Source of the DNA: Hyphomicrobiales bacterium
GTDB lineage: Bacteria; Pseudomonadota; Alphaproteobacteria; Rhizobiales; Rhizobiaceae
Assembly: GCA_002709005.1 (NCBI GenBank)
Contig: PAPH01000048.1
Coordinates: 28,899-92,898 of the forward strand
DNA: 64,000 bases
Reading direction: 5' to 3'
The notes beneath the pieces are model-generated. The model saw only the letters and a list, made by a program, of their open reading frames with translations. It had not been told where the DNA came from and searched no databases. The position numbers and the translations under genes are program-made. Below, one piece after another: positions 1-9,532 of this stretch (positions within the stretch are counted from its first letter, which is position 1; each line of letters opens with the position of its first letter).

Positions 1-613
1 GATCCTGCGGGATCGCGGTCAGACCCGCCAGAAACAGCACCATGTTGAAGCCGAGCACCTGCCAGACTCCGATCATCGCCATTGTCGGGATCAGAAGGGA
101 GGGATCGGAGAGAAACGAGACCGGCTCGAAGCCGAACCATTTGATCGCGGCATTGACCGGCCCGATCGAGGGGTGGAGCAGGAACTGCCACACCGTTGCC
201 ATGGCAACCAGCGTCGCGGTCACCGGAAGGAAATAGGCCGCTTCCCAGAACGCGCGGCTGCGCCTGCGCCCCTGCACCAGAAGCGCCACGCCAAGCGCCA
301 GTCCGACGCCGAGTGGAATGACGATCAGGGCGTAGATGACAGTGTTCTTCATCGCGCGCATGAACACCTGGTCGCTGAAGGCTTGGACGAAATTGTCGAT
401 GCCGATGAAGCGTGTCGAAAGCGCACCCAATTGGTAGTCGGTCACCGAAAACACGGCGAGAACGATGACCGGGACCACGTAGATCGCGAGGAGCAGAAGA
501 ACAGCGGGCGCGACGAACAGGAAGCCGCGCCGCATCATCTTCCACTCTCCGGAAGCCCGACGTTTCGCGCCTTCGCCAGCCCGTGCGGCTTCGAGTTCGG
601 CAACCGCGCTCAT
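1..613 (-). CDS. Sugar ABC transporter permease, MalF/UgpA type (partial, C-terminus outside window)
   Basis: Inner-membrane permease of a carbohydrate ABC importer. Reading the minus strand from an ATG at 613-611 gives about 204 residues with a hydrophilic N-terminus, a first membrane helix (FLFVAPAVLLLLAIYVVPV) and typical MalF-family text such as the segment around ALGVALLVQGRRRSRAFW and FLPVTATLVAMATVWQFLLH. The reading frame is still open at base 1, so the coupling EAA loop and last helices lie outside the window. Its ATG overlaps the TGA of the upstream ATPase (ATGA), implying translational coupling. The family (MalF/UgpA) is clear; the sugar is not known. Confidence 0.9.
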   Translation of the reverse strand, partial: MSAVAELEAARAGEGAKRRASGEWKMMRRGFLFVAPAVLLLLAIYVVPVIVLAVFSVTDYQLGALSTRFIGIDNFVQAFSDQVFMRAMKNTVIYALIVIPLGVGLALGVALLVQGRRRSRAFWEAAYFLPVTATLVAMATVWQFLLHPSIGPVNAAIKWFGFEPVSFLSDPSLLIPTMAMIGVWQVLGFNMVLFLAGLTAIPQD

Positions 614-1758
614 GCCACCAGTTCCCGGTGCGACAGTCCGGCAAGCCGCTGGCCGTCGACACCGAACAGGTGCGCGCGGTCCGCCTTCACCGTGACGGCA
701 AACACGCCGTCGTCGCCCGCCGGCAGCGGATCCGAGGCACCCAGACGCAATGTGATCCGGTGGGAGGAATCATCGAGAAGGCTTGTATGGACGAACCGGT
801 CTGCACCGTGCATTTCGATCCGTTCGATCCGCACCTTCAGGCCCGTGGCGGCGGGCACGAGATCCTCGGCCCGCACGCCCAGTGTTGCGACCTGACCGGC
901 GCGCGATCCGGACGCGCCGATATTCAGCACCTTGCCGTAGGCGCTGACCGAGCCGTTTTCGGCGATTTCCACCGGGATGAGATTGATCGCCGGCGAGCCG
1001 ATGAAGCGGGCAACCGTCAGGCTCGCCGGGCGCTGATAGAGATCGGACGGGGTGCCGAGCTGCTCGATCCGTCCCTCGCTCATCAGGGCGATACGATTAG
1101 ACATCGTCATCGCCTCGACCTGATCGTGCGTGACATAGATGAACGTCGCGCCCAGCCGCCGGTGCAGGTTCGCGAGCTCGTCGCGCATATGGGCGCGCAG
1201 CTTGGCGTCGAGATTGGAGAGCGGCTCGTCCATCAGAAAGGCCGCCGGAGACCGCACGAGCGCCCGGGCAAGTGCCACGCGCTGGCGCTGGCCGCCCGAA
1301 AGCTGTGCCGGCTTACGGTCGAGAAGATGGGCGATCTGCAGCGTTTCGGCAGCCTCGCCGACGCGGACGTCGATCTCTTGGAGCGTGGCGGCGGGTGCCG
1401 TCATCCGGCCGATCAGCGGCATGCGTCCGGCGAGCGACAGATTGCGCATGCGAAGCGGGGTGGCGATGTTCTCACGCACCGTCATGTGCGGATAGAGCGC
1501 GTAAGACTGGAAGACCATGGCGAGGTTGCGGTCGCTCGGGTCCATCTCGGTAACATCGTTGTCAGCGATCAGCACGCGACCCCGGTCTGGCCGTTCGAGG
1601 CCCGCGATGATCCTCAGAAGCGTTGACTTGCCACAACCCGACATGCCGACGAGAGAGAGGAATTCGCCCGGGCGCACGGCGAGATCTATGCCCTTCAGCA
1701 CGTCTTCCGCGCCGAAGCGCTTGCCGATGCCTTTGATCTCGAGCGAATTTCGTGTCAT
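610..1758 (-). CDS. Sugar ABC transporter ATP-binding protein, UgpC/MalK type
   Basis: Cytoplasmic ATPase that powers the neighbouring sugar permease. In the 382-residue reading the Walker A (GMSGCGKST) is at about 38-46, the signature LSGGQRQRVALARAL follows near 160, Walker B ends FLMDEPLSNLD, and the His-loop is YVTHDQVEA. The C-terminal third is the OB-like MalK regulatory domain (IGSPAINLIPVEI onward). A 15-20 residue insertion between Q-loop and signature is longer than in most MalK proteins. The start at 1758 is chosen because GGAG sits six bases upstream; the open frame runs back to 1965 but crosses a terminator. The gene leads the operon in this window; no solute-binding protein is visible. 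Confidence 0.93.
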   Translation of the reverse strand: MTRNSLEIKGIGKRFGAEDVLKGIDLAVRPGEFLSLVGMSGCGKSTLLRIIAGLERPDRGRVLIADNDVTEMDPSDRNLAMVFQSYALYPHMTVRENIATPLRMRNLSLAGRMPLIGRMTAPAATLQEIDVRVGEAAETLQIAHLLDRKPAQLSGGQRQRVALARALVRSPAAFLMDEPLSNLDAKLRAHMRDELANLHRRLGATFIYVTHDQVEAMTMSNRIALMSEGRIEQLGTPSDLYQRPASLTVARFIGSPAINLIPVEIAENGSVSAYGKVLNIGASGSRAGQVATLGVRAEDLVPAATGLKVRIERIEMHGADRFVHTSLLDDSSHRITLRLGASDPLPAGDDGVFAVTVKADRAHLFGVDGQRLAGLSHRELVA

Positions 1759-1930
1759 CCGGAACTCCATATTTCGGCACCGTATTGGGACCGTCAGATG
1801 ACGGGCCGACGACAGTTCCGCGAAGCTTTGATGACAAGCCCCAGTTCCGGCGGCCCTGACGCGCCGCATGCTTGCACGGCCGGCAACGCCGCAATCAGAA
1901 GACGCCGCGGTCCGAACGGGCCCGAAATAC

Positions 1931-1962
1931 GAAAAAGCTCCCGCCGGATCGTTGCGGGAGCT
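1931..1962 (-). terminator. Rho-independent terminator of the heme-uptake operon
   Basis: A perfect 9-bp stem (AGCTCCCGC at 1936-1944 with GCGGGAGCT at 1954-1962, 9-nt loop) is followed on the minus strand by a T run (TTTTTC at 1931-1936). It lies about 100 nt downstream of the tonB stop. The rest of the 1759-2063 gap should hold the promoter of the sugar transporter genes, but I see no convincing -35/-10 pair. Confidence 0.9.
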
Positions 1963-2063
1963 CAAGGTTGTTTAGTGGCCGGATGGAATGACGGCAGCGC
2001 TCGCCGGGGAAGACGAGGCGGGCGCGTTTGCCTGCCCGGCATCCGCCGGGAGCGTTGCGGCGC

Positions 2064-2954
2064 CTACCTTCTCGAGAACCGGACCGGGGCGGTGATCGTC
2101 TTGTTGACGCCGGGCGGCGGTTTGGGAACCGGGGAGGCGCGGCGCACAAGCGACAGGACTTCGTTGTCGAGCGCCGTGTAGCCGGAGGAGCGAGCGATGG
2201 AGGCGGAACGGACATTGCCCCCGGCGTCGATGCTGAAGCGGACATAGACGATGCCCTCCTCTCCGCGCCGCCGCGCGTCACCCGGATAGCGCTTGCGGCG
2301 CTCCAGATGGGCCATGAGGCGGGACTGCCAGCGAGCCATCTGCGCCTTCGATACGCCCGTCGAGGTCTGGCTGGCGGCGTTTCGCCGGGACTTCTTGGCC
2401 TGCGCCTGCGCCTTGCGCGTGGCCTCGGAGGCGACCTGCTGCTTCTGCGGAGCGGGCTTGCTGGTTTTCTTGACGGGTGGCTTCCTCGGCTTTTGCTTTT
2501 CCGCCACTTCCCGCTTCGGCGGGGTCGGTCGCGGCGTTGGCAACGGAACCGCGGCGTCGGGCAGCATTGCCAAGGCATCCTCGGTGGGCTCCTCCTCTTC
2601 CACCGGATCCTCGACCGGTTCGGCTTCAGCTTCCTCCGCCGGTTCGGTCACATCCTCGATGATCTCTTCGGGCGGAGTCTCTTCCGATTTCACTTCCTCG
2701 GTGGGCGTGCTCGCGTCGGCATCCTGCACCTGTTCGGAGATCTCGGTCTCCTCTGTCTCGACGGCTTCCGGCAGGGCCGCCAGATCGATCATGATAGCGG
2801 CGGGCGGAGCATGGTCGGCGGCGACCGCGGGATCTTCGCGCATCATCCAGGCCGCCGCGCCCAGATGAACGGCCAGAACCACCGCGGCCGCCCCCGTCCA
2901 CATGGCCGCCCCGGCAAGGCGGCCGCTCCCGCGCTGCCAGGCGGGACCGCTCAT
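2064..2954 (-). CDS. tonB: TonB family protein (energy transducer)
   Basis: Couples the ExbB-ExbD proton motor to the outer-membrane heme receptor. The 296 residues show the standard layout: short cytoplasmic N-terminus, one membrane anchor at about 17-37 (MWTGAAAVVLAVHLGAAAWM), an acidic Glu/Pro-rich periplasmic spacer (about 50-135), a Pro/Lys-rich stretch (PTPRPTPPKREV and KPRKPPVKK), and a C-terminal TonB domain with RKRYPGDARRRGEEG and a YVRFSIDAGGNV strand. Its ATG overlaps the exbD stop by four bases. It is the last gene of the heme operon and is followed by a terminator. A dedicated TonB beside a heme receptor is common in rhizobia. Confidence 0.93.
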   Translation of the reverse strand: MSGPAWQRGSGRLAGAAMWTGAAAVVLAVHLGAAAWMMREDPAVAADHAPPAAIMIDLAALPEAVETEETEISEQVQDADASTPTEEVKSEETPPEEIIEDVTEPAEEAEAEPVEDPVEEEEPTEDALAMLPDAAVPLPTPRPTPPKREVAEKQKPRKPPVKKTSKPAPQKQQVASEATRKAQAQAKKSRRNAASQTSTGVSKAQMARWQSRLMAHLERRKRYPGDARRRGEEGIVYVRFSIDAGGNVRSASIARSSGYTALDNEVLSLVRRASPVPKPPPGVNKTITAPVRFSRR

Positions 2955-3478
2955 TTGGCAGGCTCGGGAGCCGCCGATGCGCCAGGACGCGGCTCATCGC
3001 CAACGCCGGCTTCATCAGCACCATCGGCGGCGGCTGTACCCGTGCCCGCTTCCGCGCCTTGCGTCTTTTCCAGACCCACCAGCGCGATCTTGAGATAGCC
3101 CGCGTCGCGCAAGAGGTTCATCACGTCCATGACATCGCCATAGTCCACCGCGCGGTCGGCGCGCAGGAAGATGCGCGTCTCGCGGTCGCTTTCGGTCAGA
3201 CCGTCGATCGCCACGCCCAGCCCTTCGCGCGCCACCTCTTCCTCGCCCAGATGCAACGACAGGTCCGGTTGCAGGCTGACATAGACCGGCTCGTCGGGCC
3301 GCTCTTTCGGCTGGGCGGTCGACGCCGGCAGGTCGACATCGACATCGACCGTCGCAAGCGGCGCCGCGACCATGAAAATGATCAGCAACACCAGCATGAT
3401 GTCGATGAAGGGAACGATATTGATCTCGCTGTTTTCCTCGGGCAGCGATCCCGCGTTCCTGCGAATGCCTCCGGCCAT
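2951..3478 (-). CDS. exbD: ExbD, TonB-system biopolymer transport protein
   Basis: Inner-membrane proton-channel subunit of the TonB motor. It has 175 residues. The single membrane helix near residues 20-42 (INIVPFIDIMLVLLIIFMVA) carries the conserved proton-path aspartate at position 26. The periplasmic domain contains the usual FLRADRAVDYGDVMDVMNLL segment. The C-terminal 25 residues are an Ala/Gly/Glu-rich tail without family signature. It lies five bases after exbB and overlaps tonB, forming a compact exbB-exbD-tonB unit. Confidence 0.94.
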   Translation of the reverse strand: MAGGIRRNAGSLPEENSEINIVPFIDIMLVLLIIFMVAAPLATVDVDVDLPASTAQPKERPDEPVYVSLQPDLSLHLGEEEVAREGLGVAIDGLTESDRETRIFLRADRAVDYGDVMDVMNLLRDAGYLKIALVGLEKTQGAEAGTGTAAADGADEAGVGDEPRPGASAAPEPAK

Positions 3479-3483
3479 GGCGT

Positions 3484-4644
<1,161 letters not shown>

Positions 4645-4684
4645 CTTTTGTCCTTTTGTTCCAGGCCCGTGACCGGGTTGCGGG

Positions 4685-5290
4685 TCACGGGTTGATATCA
4701 GGCGAAATGCGGGTGGACCCGGGAGCCGCAGCGTCGGGCGAGAGCTGCCGGTGTCCCAGCCGCCGGCGCAGCCGGGCGGTCGCCCGCATCTGCTGGACGA
4801 TCGCGTGCAGATCGCAGTCGAGGCACCCGATCCGGCTGCCGCCTGACACATTTCCCAGATCCGCAACGGTAAAATCATCGAATACGGAGAGAAAGGAGCC
4901 GAGCGCCGACCGATGCAGCGCATCGAATTCACCCGTCGCTCCGACATGTTCCGTCTCGGGCCAGGGCTCCTCCGGCCAGCCGCTGTGCCGCTGCTCCCCC
5001 TGCACCCCATCGTTGAATGACGGCTCCATCAGCCGGATGATGGCGCCGAGCCGGATTTCGCTGGCCGGCCGCGTCAGCCGGATGCCGCCGCCCCGGCCCC
5101 GGACGCTTTCCAGCCAGCCGTCCCGCACCAGCCGGGCCACCACCTGAGCGGCGTGATCCTTCGTCGTCCCGGCGAAACCGGCCGCCTGCCGGGTGGTGAT
5201 CGCCCGGCCGCTTCCCGGCCCCGCGCCGCTGCGCTCGCACAAGGCCAGAACCTGAACCGCAATCTCGGCCTGTCGCGTTAGTCTCATCAT
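4685..5290 (-). CDS. Rrf2-family transcriptional regulator with displaced cysteines
   Basis: Winged-helix regulator of the Rrf2 family (RirA/NsrR/IscR relatives) with 201 residues. The N-terminus MMRLTRQAEIAVQVLALCER, the recognition region ITTRQAAGFAGTTKDHAAQV and the wing RGRGGGIRLTRP are typical. Family members usually hold an Fe-S cluster on three cysteines between about 90 and 110. Here that loop has none. The only cysteines are C18 and a C156-LD-C159-DLH cluster placed after the dimerisation helix (FLSVFDDFTVADL). Start at 5290 has GGAGG nine bases upstream. Its place inside the heme operon suggests autocontrol of heme uptake. A TGA-N9-TCA site lies before the sigma-factor gene. Confidence 0.88.
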   Translation of the reverse strand: MMRLTRQAEIAVQVLALCERSGAGPGSGRAITTRQAAGFAGTTKDHAAQVVARLVRDGWLESVRGRGGGIRLTRPASEIRLGAIIRLMEPSFNDGVQGEQRHSGWPEEPWPETEHVGATGEFDALHRSALGSFLSVFDDFTVADLGNVSGGSRIGCLDCDLHAIVQQMRATARLRRRLGHRQLSPDAAAPGSTRISPDINP

Positions 5291-5348
5291 CGCCCGTTTC
5301 CTCCGTCCTTGGTCACGCTAGTGCCGGCCTCATTTCACGCTGGACACT

Positions 5349-5870
5349 TCAATCATCGGCCCGCAGCGTGGCTTGGCGCTTGGGCCGGGTGCCGACATAG
5401 GCTGCGCTGGCAAGCAAGACCGCCGCGACGAGGGCGGCCGCCAACGGGCCCGGTTGCGCCGCGCCCCAGAACAGCAAGTAACCGCACGCCATACCCGCCA
5501 AGGCGGTCGCCTTCGCCCGGCGCGGCACCGCGCCGTATTCTCGCCAGTCGACGATCACCGGTCCAAGTCGCGGATGGCTCAGCATCCAGGCTTCCAGACG
5601 CGGCGACGACCGGCCGAAGAACCAGGCCGCCAGGATCAGGAAGATAGTTGTCGGCATCACGGGCAGAAACGCGCCGATCACGCCGAGCAGAAGCATCAAG
5701 AAGCCGAGCGCGACGAATCCCGCGCGGCGTGCCAGCTCCAGCGGACCCGACGATCCCTGCCTGCTTGCCGACGAATACCGTTTGGCCGCGCGCTCGCTGG
5801 CAATGGCTGGCTCGCGCACGGCAAAACGGGCCTGCCGATCGACGTGTTGGCGATCAGCGGGCAAAGACAT
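5349..5870 (-). CDS. DUF454 (YbaN-family) membrane protein
   Basis: Small inner-membrane protein of unknown function, 173 residues when started at the ATG at 5870, which overlaps the end of the heme-oxygenase gene by 17 bases. After a polar N-terminus of about 45 residues it shows the YbaN family hallmark GAFLPVMPTTIFLILAAW, then FGRSSPRLEAWMLSHPRLGP, and ends in two close membrane helices (GMACGYLLFW and LAAALVAAVLLASAAYV). DUF454 genes are recurrent neighbours of heme and iron uptake genes. The overlap argues for co-translation with heme oxygenase. No enzymatic motif is seen. Confidence 0.87.
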   Translation of the reverse strand: MSLPADRQHVDRQARFAVREPAIASERAAKRYSSASRQGSSGPLELARRAGFVALGFLMLLLGVIGAFLPVMPTTIFLILAAWFFGRSSPRLEAWMLSHPRLGPVIVDWREYGAVPRRAKATALAGMACGYLLFWGAAQPGPLAAALVAAVLLASAAYVGTRPKRQATLRADD

Positions 5871-6465
5871 CGCGCACCAGCCCCGAGACCCGTCCAAAGG
5901 CGGTTTCGGCCCCGGCGACCACCCGCGCCTCCTCGTCTTCCGACAGGGCCACCGTATCGAGAGCGGCGGTAAAGGTCCGCCAGTGCAGGCCGCGCCCCTC
6001 CGGCGCTCCGGCCAGATGCCGCGCGCCGAACGTTTCCGAAAGGTCCAGCTTCTCCTTTGCCCATTTGAGCAGGAAAGCGGCCCCCATATTCGAGCCTTCC
6101 GCCACATAGAGCCAACCCAGCGTGGTGGGCAGATCGGCGGGTTCACCAGCCGCGAAAGCCGGCAAGGACGAGAATGCCGCCGGTTCCGTGCCGAGATCGG
6201 CCAGATCCTGCTCGATCAGCGGCAGCCGCCGCCGACCCTGCAAATCCGGCAGCAGGACATCCAGCGCGGCATTGGCATAGAGCGCATCGATGTCCCGGTG
6301 GAAGCCGTGCTGCACCTTTACGAATTGCGCATACCGTTCGCGGCTGGAAAACGGCTCATGGGTCATGATCGATTGGTCCAGCCCCTCATGCGCCGCATGC
6401 GTTGCAGCCTTCAGGCGCTTTGAGCGGGAGAGAGCGGGAGGAGTCTCGAGTATGTCAGTGGTCAC
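5854..6465 (-). CDS. Biliverdin-producing heme oxygenase
   Basis: Cytoplasmic enzyme that opens the heme ring to biliverdin, CO and Fe2+, releasing iron from imported heme. The 203-residue protein is all-helical in character. The proximal histidine region is LKAATHAAHEGLD near residues 18-30, and the distal-helix signature is LGWLYVAEGSNMGAAFL near 115-131. It resembles the HemO/BphO-like bacterial group rather than IsdG or HmuS types. It begins with GTG, with GGAAAGG upstream. No bacteriophytochrome gene is nearby, so an iron-release role is favoured. The 175-nt gap up to the receptor gene shows no gene. Confidence 0.93.
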   Translation of the reverse strand: MTTDILETPPALSRSKRLKAATHAAHEGLDQSIMTHEPFSSRERYAQFVKVQHGFHRDIDALYANAALDVLLPDLQGRRRLPLIEQDLADLGTEPAAFSSLPAFAAGEPADLPTTLGWLYVAEGSNMGAAFLLKWAKEKLDLSETFGARHLAGAPEGRGLHWRTFTAALDTVALSEDEEARVVAGAETAFGRVSGLVRDVFAR

Positions 6466-6640
6466 GGTCAGCCTTTCCTGGATCGGTCCCCCAAGCGCGA
6501 AATGGGGCCTCTATTGTTAAGACGAATGAGCGGCCCCGTTTTCTCAGTCCGCTCGCGCTTTTTTTCATTGCGCCAGCACATTCGGAGCGAAGCGGAGAAC
6601 ACAAGTGCCGTTTCCGACGCTCGCACCGCCGCCCCGGACG

Positions 6641-9403
6641 TCAGAATTTCGCCGTCAGCGACGCGAAGAAGGTGCGTCCCGGCCCCGGCTGTGTCACCAG
6701 CGAAAGGGGATCGACGTAAAATTGGTCGAAGAGATTTTCGATGCGGGCCGAAGCGGTGAAGTGTTCGTTGATCTTGTATTCGGCGAACACATCCACGAGT
6801 GTGTAGGGCTCCCATTTTACAAGGGAAATGAACTGGCTCGCACCTGTCGCAGTGACTTCTCCATGCCCGGCCCCACGCGGTCCGACATAGCTGACACGTC
6901 CGCCGGCTGTCAGTGCATCGTCCAGGAAACGTTGCGATAGCGTCAGATCCACGGAATATTCGGGCGGAACCTGATTGGTCGCGTAGTCCCCATAGAGCGT
7001 ACTGCTGCCGCAGGTGTCGGCGGTGCGGCAATACTCGACGTCGATATAGTAGTTTGCCGCCAGTTCAGCGGTGAAGTCGTCTATTTCGTAGCGAGTTGAC
7101 AGCTCAAGGCCGGAAAATTTTGCCTGGTCGATATTGTAGACGCTCATCGTCTGAACGGTCAGGTCGGCCATCTGGATCGACTTGAATTCCCTGGAGATAT
7201 AGTCGTCCACCGTCCAGTTGAAGTAGCCGAACTTGAGCATGGCTCTATCGTCCGCAAACAACACGTCGTCCCCGAACAAATTGGCGCCGACCTCCCAATT
7301 GCTGGAGCGCTCGGGCTTCAATGCGGCGTTGAAGATCGTGCTGAAGCCGGTGAGGGACTCCATGATGCTCGGCGAGCGCATGGCATTGGAATAGTTGACG
7401 TAGAACTGGGTGCCTTCAAAGGGTGTGAGCGTTATCCCCGCCGACGGACTTAGACCGCCCGCATCCAACGTCTGCCCGTAAGTATCGGGGTCATAGGGAG
7501 ACTGGTCCGGCGACTCGCTGCGATCCTCGCTCCAGTAGTGCTGGTACCGCAAGCCAGCGTTGACTGTGAGCCAGTCGAGGGGTTCCCATGAGGCCTTTCC
7601 GTAGATCGCTGCTTCCTGCCTTTCCCCGTCGCGAAGACCCGCGCCCTCCAGTTCGTGCGTGTAGGCGCTCGGGGTCGTATCCTCGCTCTTGTAGGAGAGG
7701 CCGTAATTGACGTTCAGCGCGCCATAGGACGTGTCGAACTTCGAGGTATTCGATATGTCGCCGCCCCACATGGTCGTGTCGGAACCGACACGGAAATCGT
7801 CCGGCAGCCCATAGGAGGCGGGCGGCGGGTTGGACCAGTTCCGCAGGCGAATGGGATTGCGCTGCTCAAGCTTGCTGATCCAGATGTTGGACTTGAGATC
7901 GAACAGATCGCTGTCGTCCGGCTGCCACCTATATTGAAACGTTCCGGTGTCCAGCTTGACGCCCGTCGTTTGCGCTTGCTGGACGGGTTGTCCGTATTCC
8001 GTTCCCAGCGCAGAAGCGAGAAGGTCGCCCGCCTCGCTGCGGTAGCCTGTATATCCGAGCTTTACGCTTTGCCCGTTGCCGAAACGCAGCGTGCCCTTTG
8101 CCAGGTATGATTCTGTCTGGAGCTCGGTGTTGAGGACCTCTTCTCCCGGACGATAATTGGCAAGTCCCTGGTTTTCAACATAGTCCCGGTAGATAAAGAG
8201 GTCGGGGCAAACGCCGCTTGCATAGCAGAACGGGCGAGGACCCGTGCCGACGGGATCGGCATGCGGTCCGTGTTTCCCCGCGTGGTAGTTTCCCCGCTCG
8301 CGATAGGCGTAGCCTGCGAGGAAATCCACATTGTCCAGACTCACGGCCCCGACAATGTTGCCGGAGCCCTGTGTCGGCGTCAGGAAGGATGGGCGATCCA
8401 TGCCGGTGCCCGAGCCGGTCGCCGATCCGTAACCGCTCGTCGGGTCACTGGCTACACCGATCGGGTTGCTGATCAGATAGCCGGCCCTGTTTCCCGCCTG
8501 CGGCGAACTCGTGTTGGTGCCGAAACCGCCCTTCAGGCGCAGTCCGAAAGTCTTGCCGTCCTCGACGATATCGCGCGCGTCCAGCGTTCGGATCGCAACG
8601 GTTCCCGCGATGCCGCCGGAGGATGCGTCGGAGCCTTTTGTTATGTCGACGCCGGCGATGAAATCCGGATCCACGAATGTGCGGTTCGAGATCCCCTGAT
8701 AACCCTGGTAGACGGCTATCTGGTTCTCGGCATCATCCACTTTGACTGTAACGCGTCCCATTCCCTGCATCCCACGAACGTTCGGATCGATGGAACCGGC
8801 GCCGTTTCGGGCCTCGCCCGACATGACCCCTGGCGTGCCCCGGAACATGTCGGCGGGACTCGAGCCGCGGAAACGCTCGATGGTCTCGCCTGAAATATGG
8901 GCCGTGGCGGCAGCGGTCTCGTAGGGGCTGTAGACCGAGCTTATGCCACCGGCCGAAATGTCGATGGTATCGAGCATCAGCGAGCCGTCGTCGGCAACGA
9001 AGGTCTGCGAGCCGGTCAGGCGGTCGGAGATCGTCACCGCGCCGTTGCCGTTGAACGCATAGGACAGGCCGGAGCCGGAGAGCAGCCGGTTGAGCCCCTC
9101 CTCCACCGAATGCCGGCCGCTCAGGCCACCGCTGGCTCTGTTGCCCACCATGCTCTGGTTGAAGAAGATGTCGATGCCGCTCGCGTTGGAAAATTCCAGG
9201 AGCGCCGCCGACAGCGGCTGGGCCCGTATCGCGTAGACGTGTTCGGCGCTTTGCGCATGGGCCGTCGGGGTCAGCGTCACGCTGCACAGGCTGGTCGATA
9301 GCAGGAGCACGGCAAGAAAGTGTTTCGTTCTCGCCGGTGCCTGCCGGCGCGCTTCGGTCGTCGCGGCGTTGGCCCGGCTGTCGCCGCAATCGAGATAATC
9401 CAT
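6641..9403 (-). CDS. TonB-dependent heme receptor with N-terminal signalling (STN) domain, HasR/FecA-like
   Basis: Outer-membrane receptor of about 920 residues. An extended signal peptide ends near residue 50 (PTAHA before QSAEH). The STN domain spans about 56-107 (YAIRAQPLSAALLEFSNASG), then a plug domain with the TonB-box-to-plug region and SIDPNVRGMQGMGRV, and a 22-strand barrel ending in phenylalanine (FFASLTAKF). The barrel carries the MRSPSIMESL segment, matching the FRAP-like region of heme receptors, and a His-rich loop (NYHAGKHGPHADPVG) that could bind heme. The STN domain implies contact with the FecR-type anti-sigma encoded upstream. Start at 9403 has AAGGGG upstream; the frame opens to 9481. 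Heme is inferred from the adjacent heme oxygenase. Confidence 0.93.
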   Translation of the reverse strand: MDYLDCGDSRANAATTEARRQAPARTKHFLAVLLLSTSLCSVTLTPTAHAQSAEHVYAIRAQPLSAALLEFSNASGIDIFFNQSMVGNRASGGLSGRHSVEEGLNRLLSGSGLSYAFNGNGAVTISDRLTGSQTFVADDGSLMLDTIDISAGGISSVYSPYETAAATAHISGETIERFRGSSPADMFRGTPGVMSGEARNGAGSIDPNVRGMQGMGRVTVKVDDAENQIAVYQGYQGISNRTFVDPDFIAGVDITKGSDASSGGIAGTVAIRTLDARDIVEDGKTFGLRLKGGFGTNTSSPQAGNRAGYLISNPIGVASDPTSGYGSATGSGTGMDRPSFLTPTQGSGNIVGAVSLDNVDFLAGYAYRERGNYHAGKHGPHADPVGTGPRPFCYASGVCPDLFIYRDYVENQGLANYRPGEEVLNTELQTESYLAKGTLRFGNGQSVKLGYTGYRSEAGDLLASALGTEYGQPVQQAQTTGVKLDTGTFQYRWQPDDSDLFDLKSNIWISKLEQRNPIRLRNWSNPPPASYGLPDDFRVGSDTTMWGGDISNTSKFDTSYGALNVNYGLSYKSEDTTPSAYTHELEGAGLRDGERQEAAIYGKASWEPLDWLTVNAGLRYQHYWSEDRSESPDQSPYDPDTYGQTLDAGGLSPSAGITLTPFEGTQFYVNYSNAMRSPSIMESLTGFSTIFNAALKPERSSNWEVGANLFGDDVLFADDRAMLKFGYFNWTVDDYISREFKSIQMADLTVQTMSVYNIDQAKFSGLELSTRYEIDDFTAELAANYYIDVEYCRTADTCGSSTLYGDYATNQVPPEYSVDLTLSQRFLDDALTAGGRVSYVGPRGAGHGEVTATGASQFISLVKWEPYTLVDVFAEYKINEHFTASARIENLFDQFYVDPLSLVTQPGPGRTFFASLTAKF

Positions 9404-9473
9404 ACTTAAATCCCCTTGGTTCCCGCACCCGGCGGGCATGTCCGAACGAGCGCCCAGCGTGGCCCTCATCTGT

Positions 9474-9501
9474 TCAGACACGCGGGGACCTAAAAGTTAC
9501 C
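9474..9501 (-). promoter_or_regulatory. Candidate ECF-sigma promoter of the receptor gene
   Basis: On the minus strand GGTAACTT (9501-9494) and GTCTGA (9479-9474) are 14 nt apart, resembling the general ECF pattern GGAACTT/GTCTNA. It lies in the 129-nt gap between fecR and the receptor, where FecI-type sigma factors normally act. Assigned by eye only. Confidence 0.45.
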
Positions 9502-9532
9502 AAAAGGAGTCAAGTTTATTTCGCGGCAGGCG

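Noticed and set aside
583..1626. Long plus-strand frame opposite the sugar ATPase
   Set aside because: It is an antisense shadow of a well-conserved ATPase in high-GC DNA; composition is Arg/His/Asp-rich and without motifs.
610..1965. Longer 451-residue reading of the sugar ATPase gene
   Set aside because: The extra 69 N-terminal residues run across the heme operon terminator and lack family similarity; the internal ATG at 1758 has a proper ribosome-binding site.
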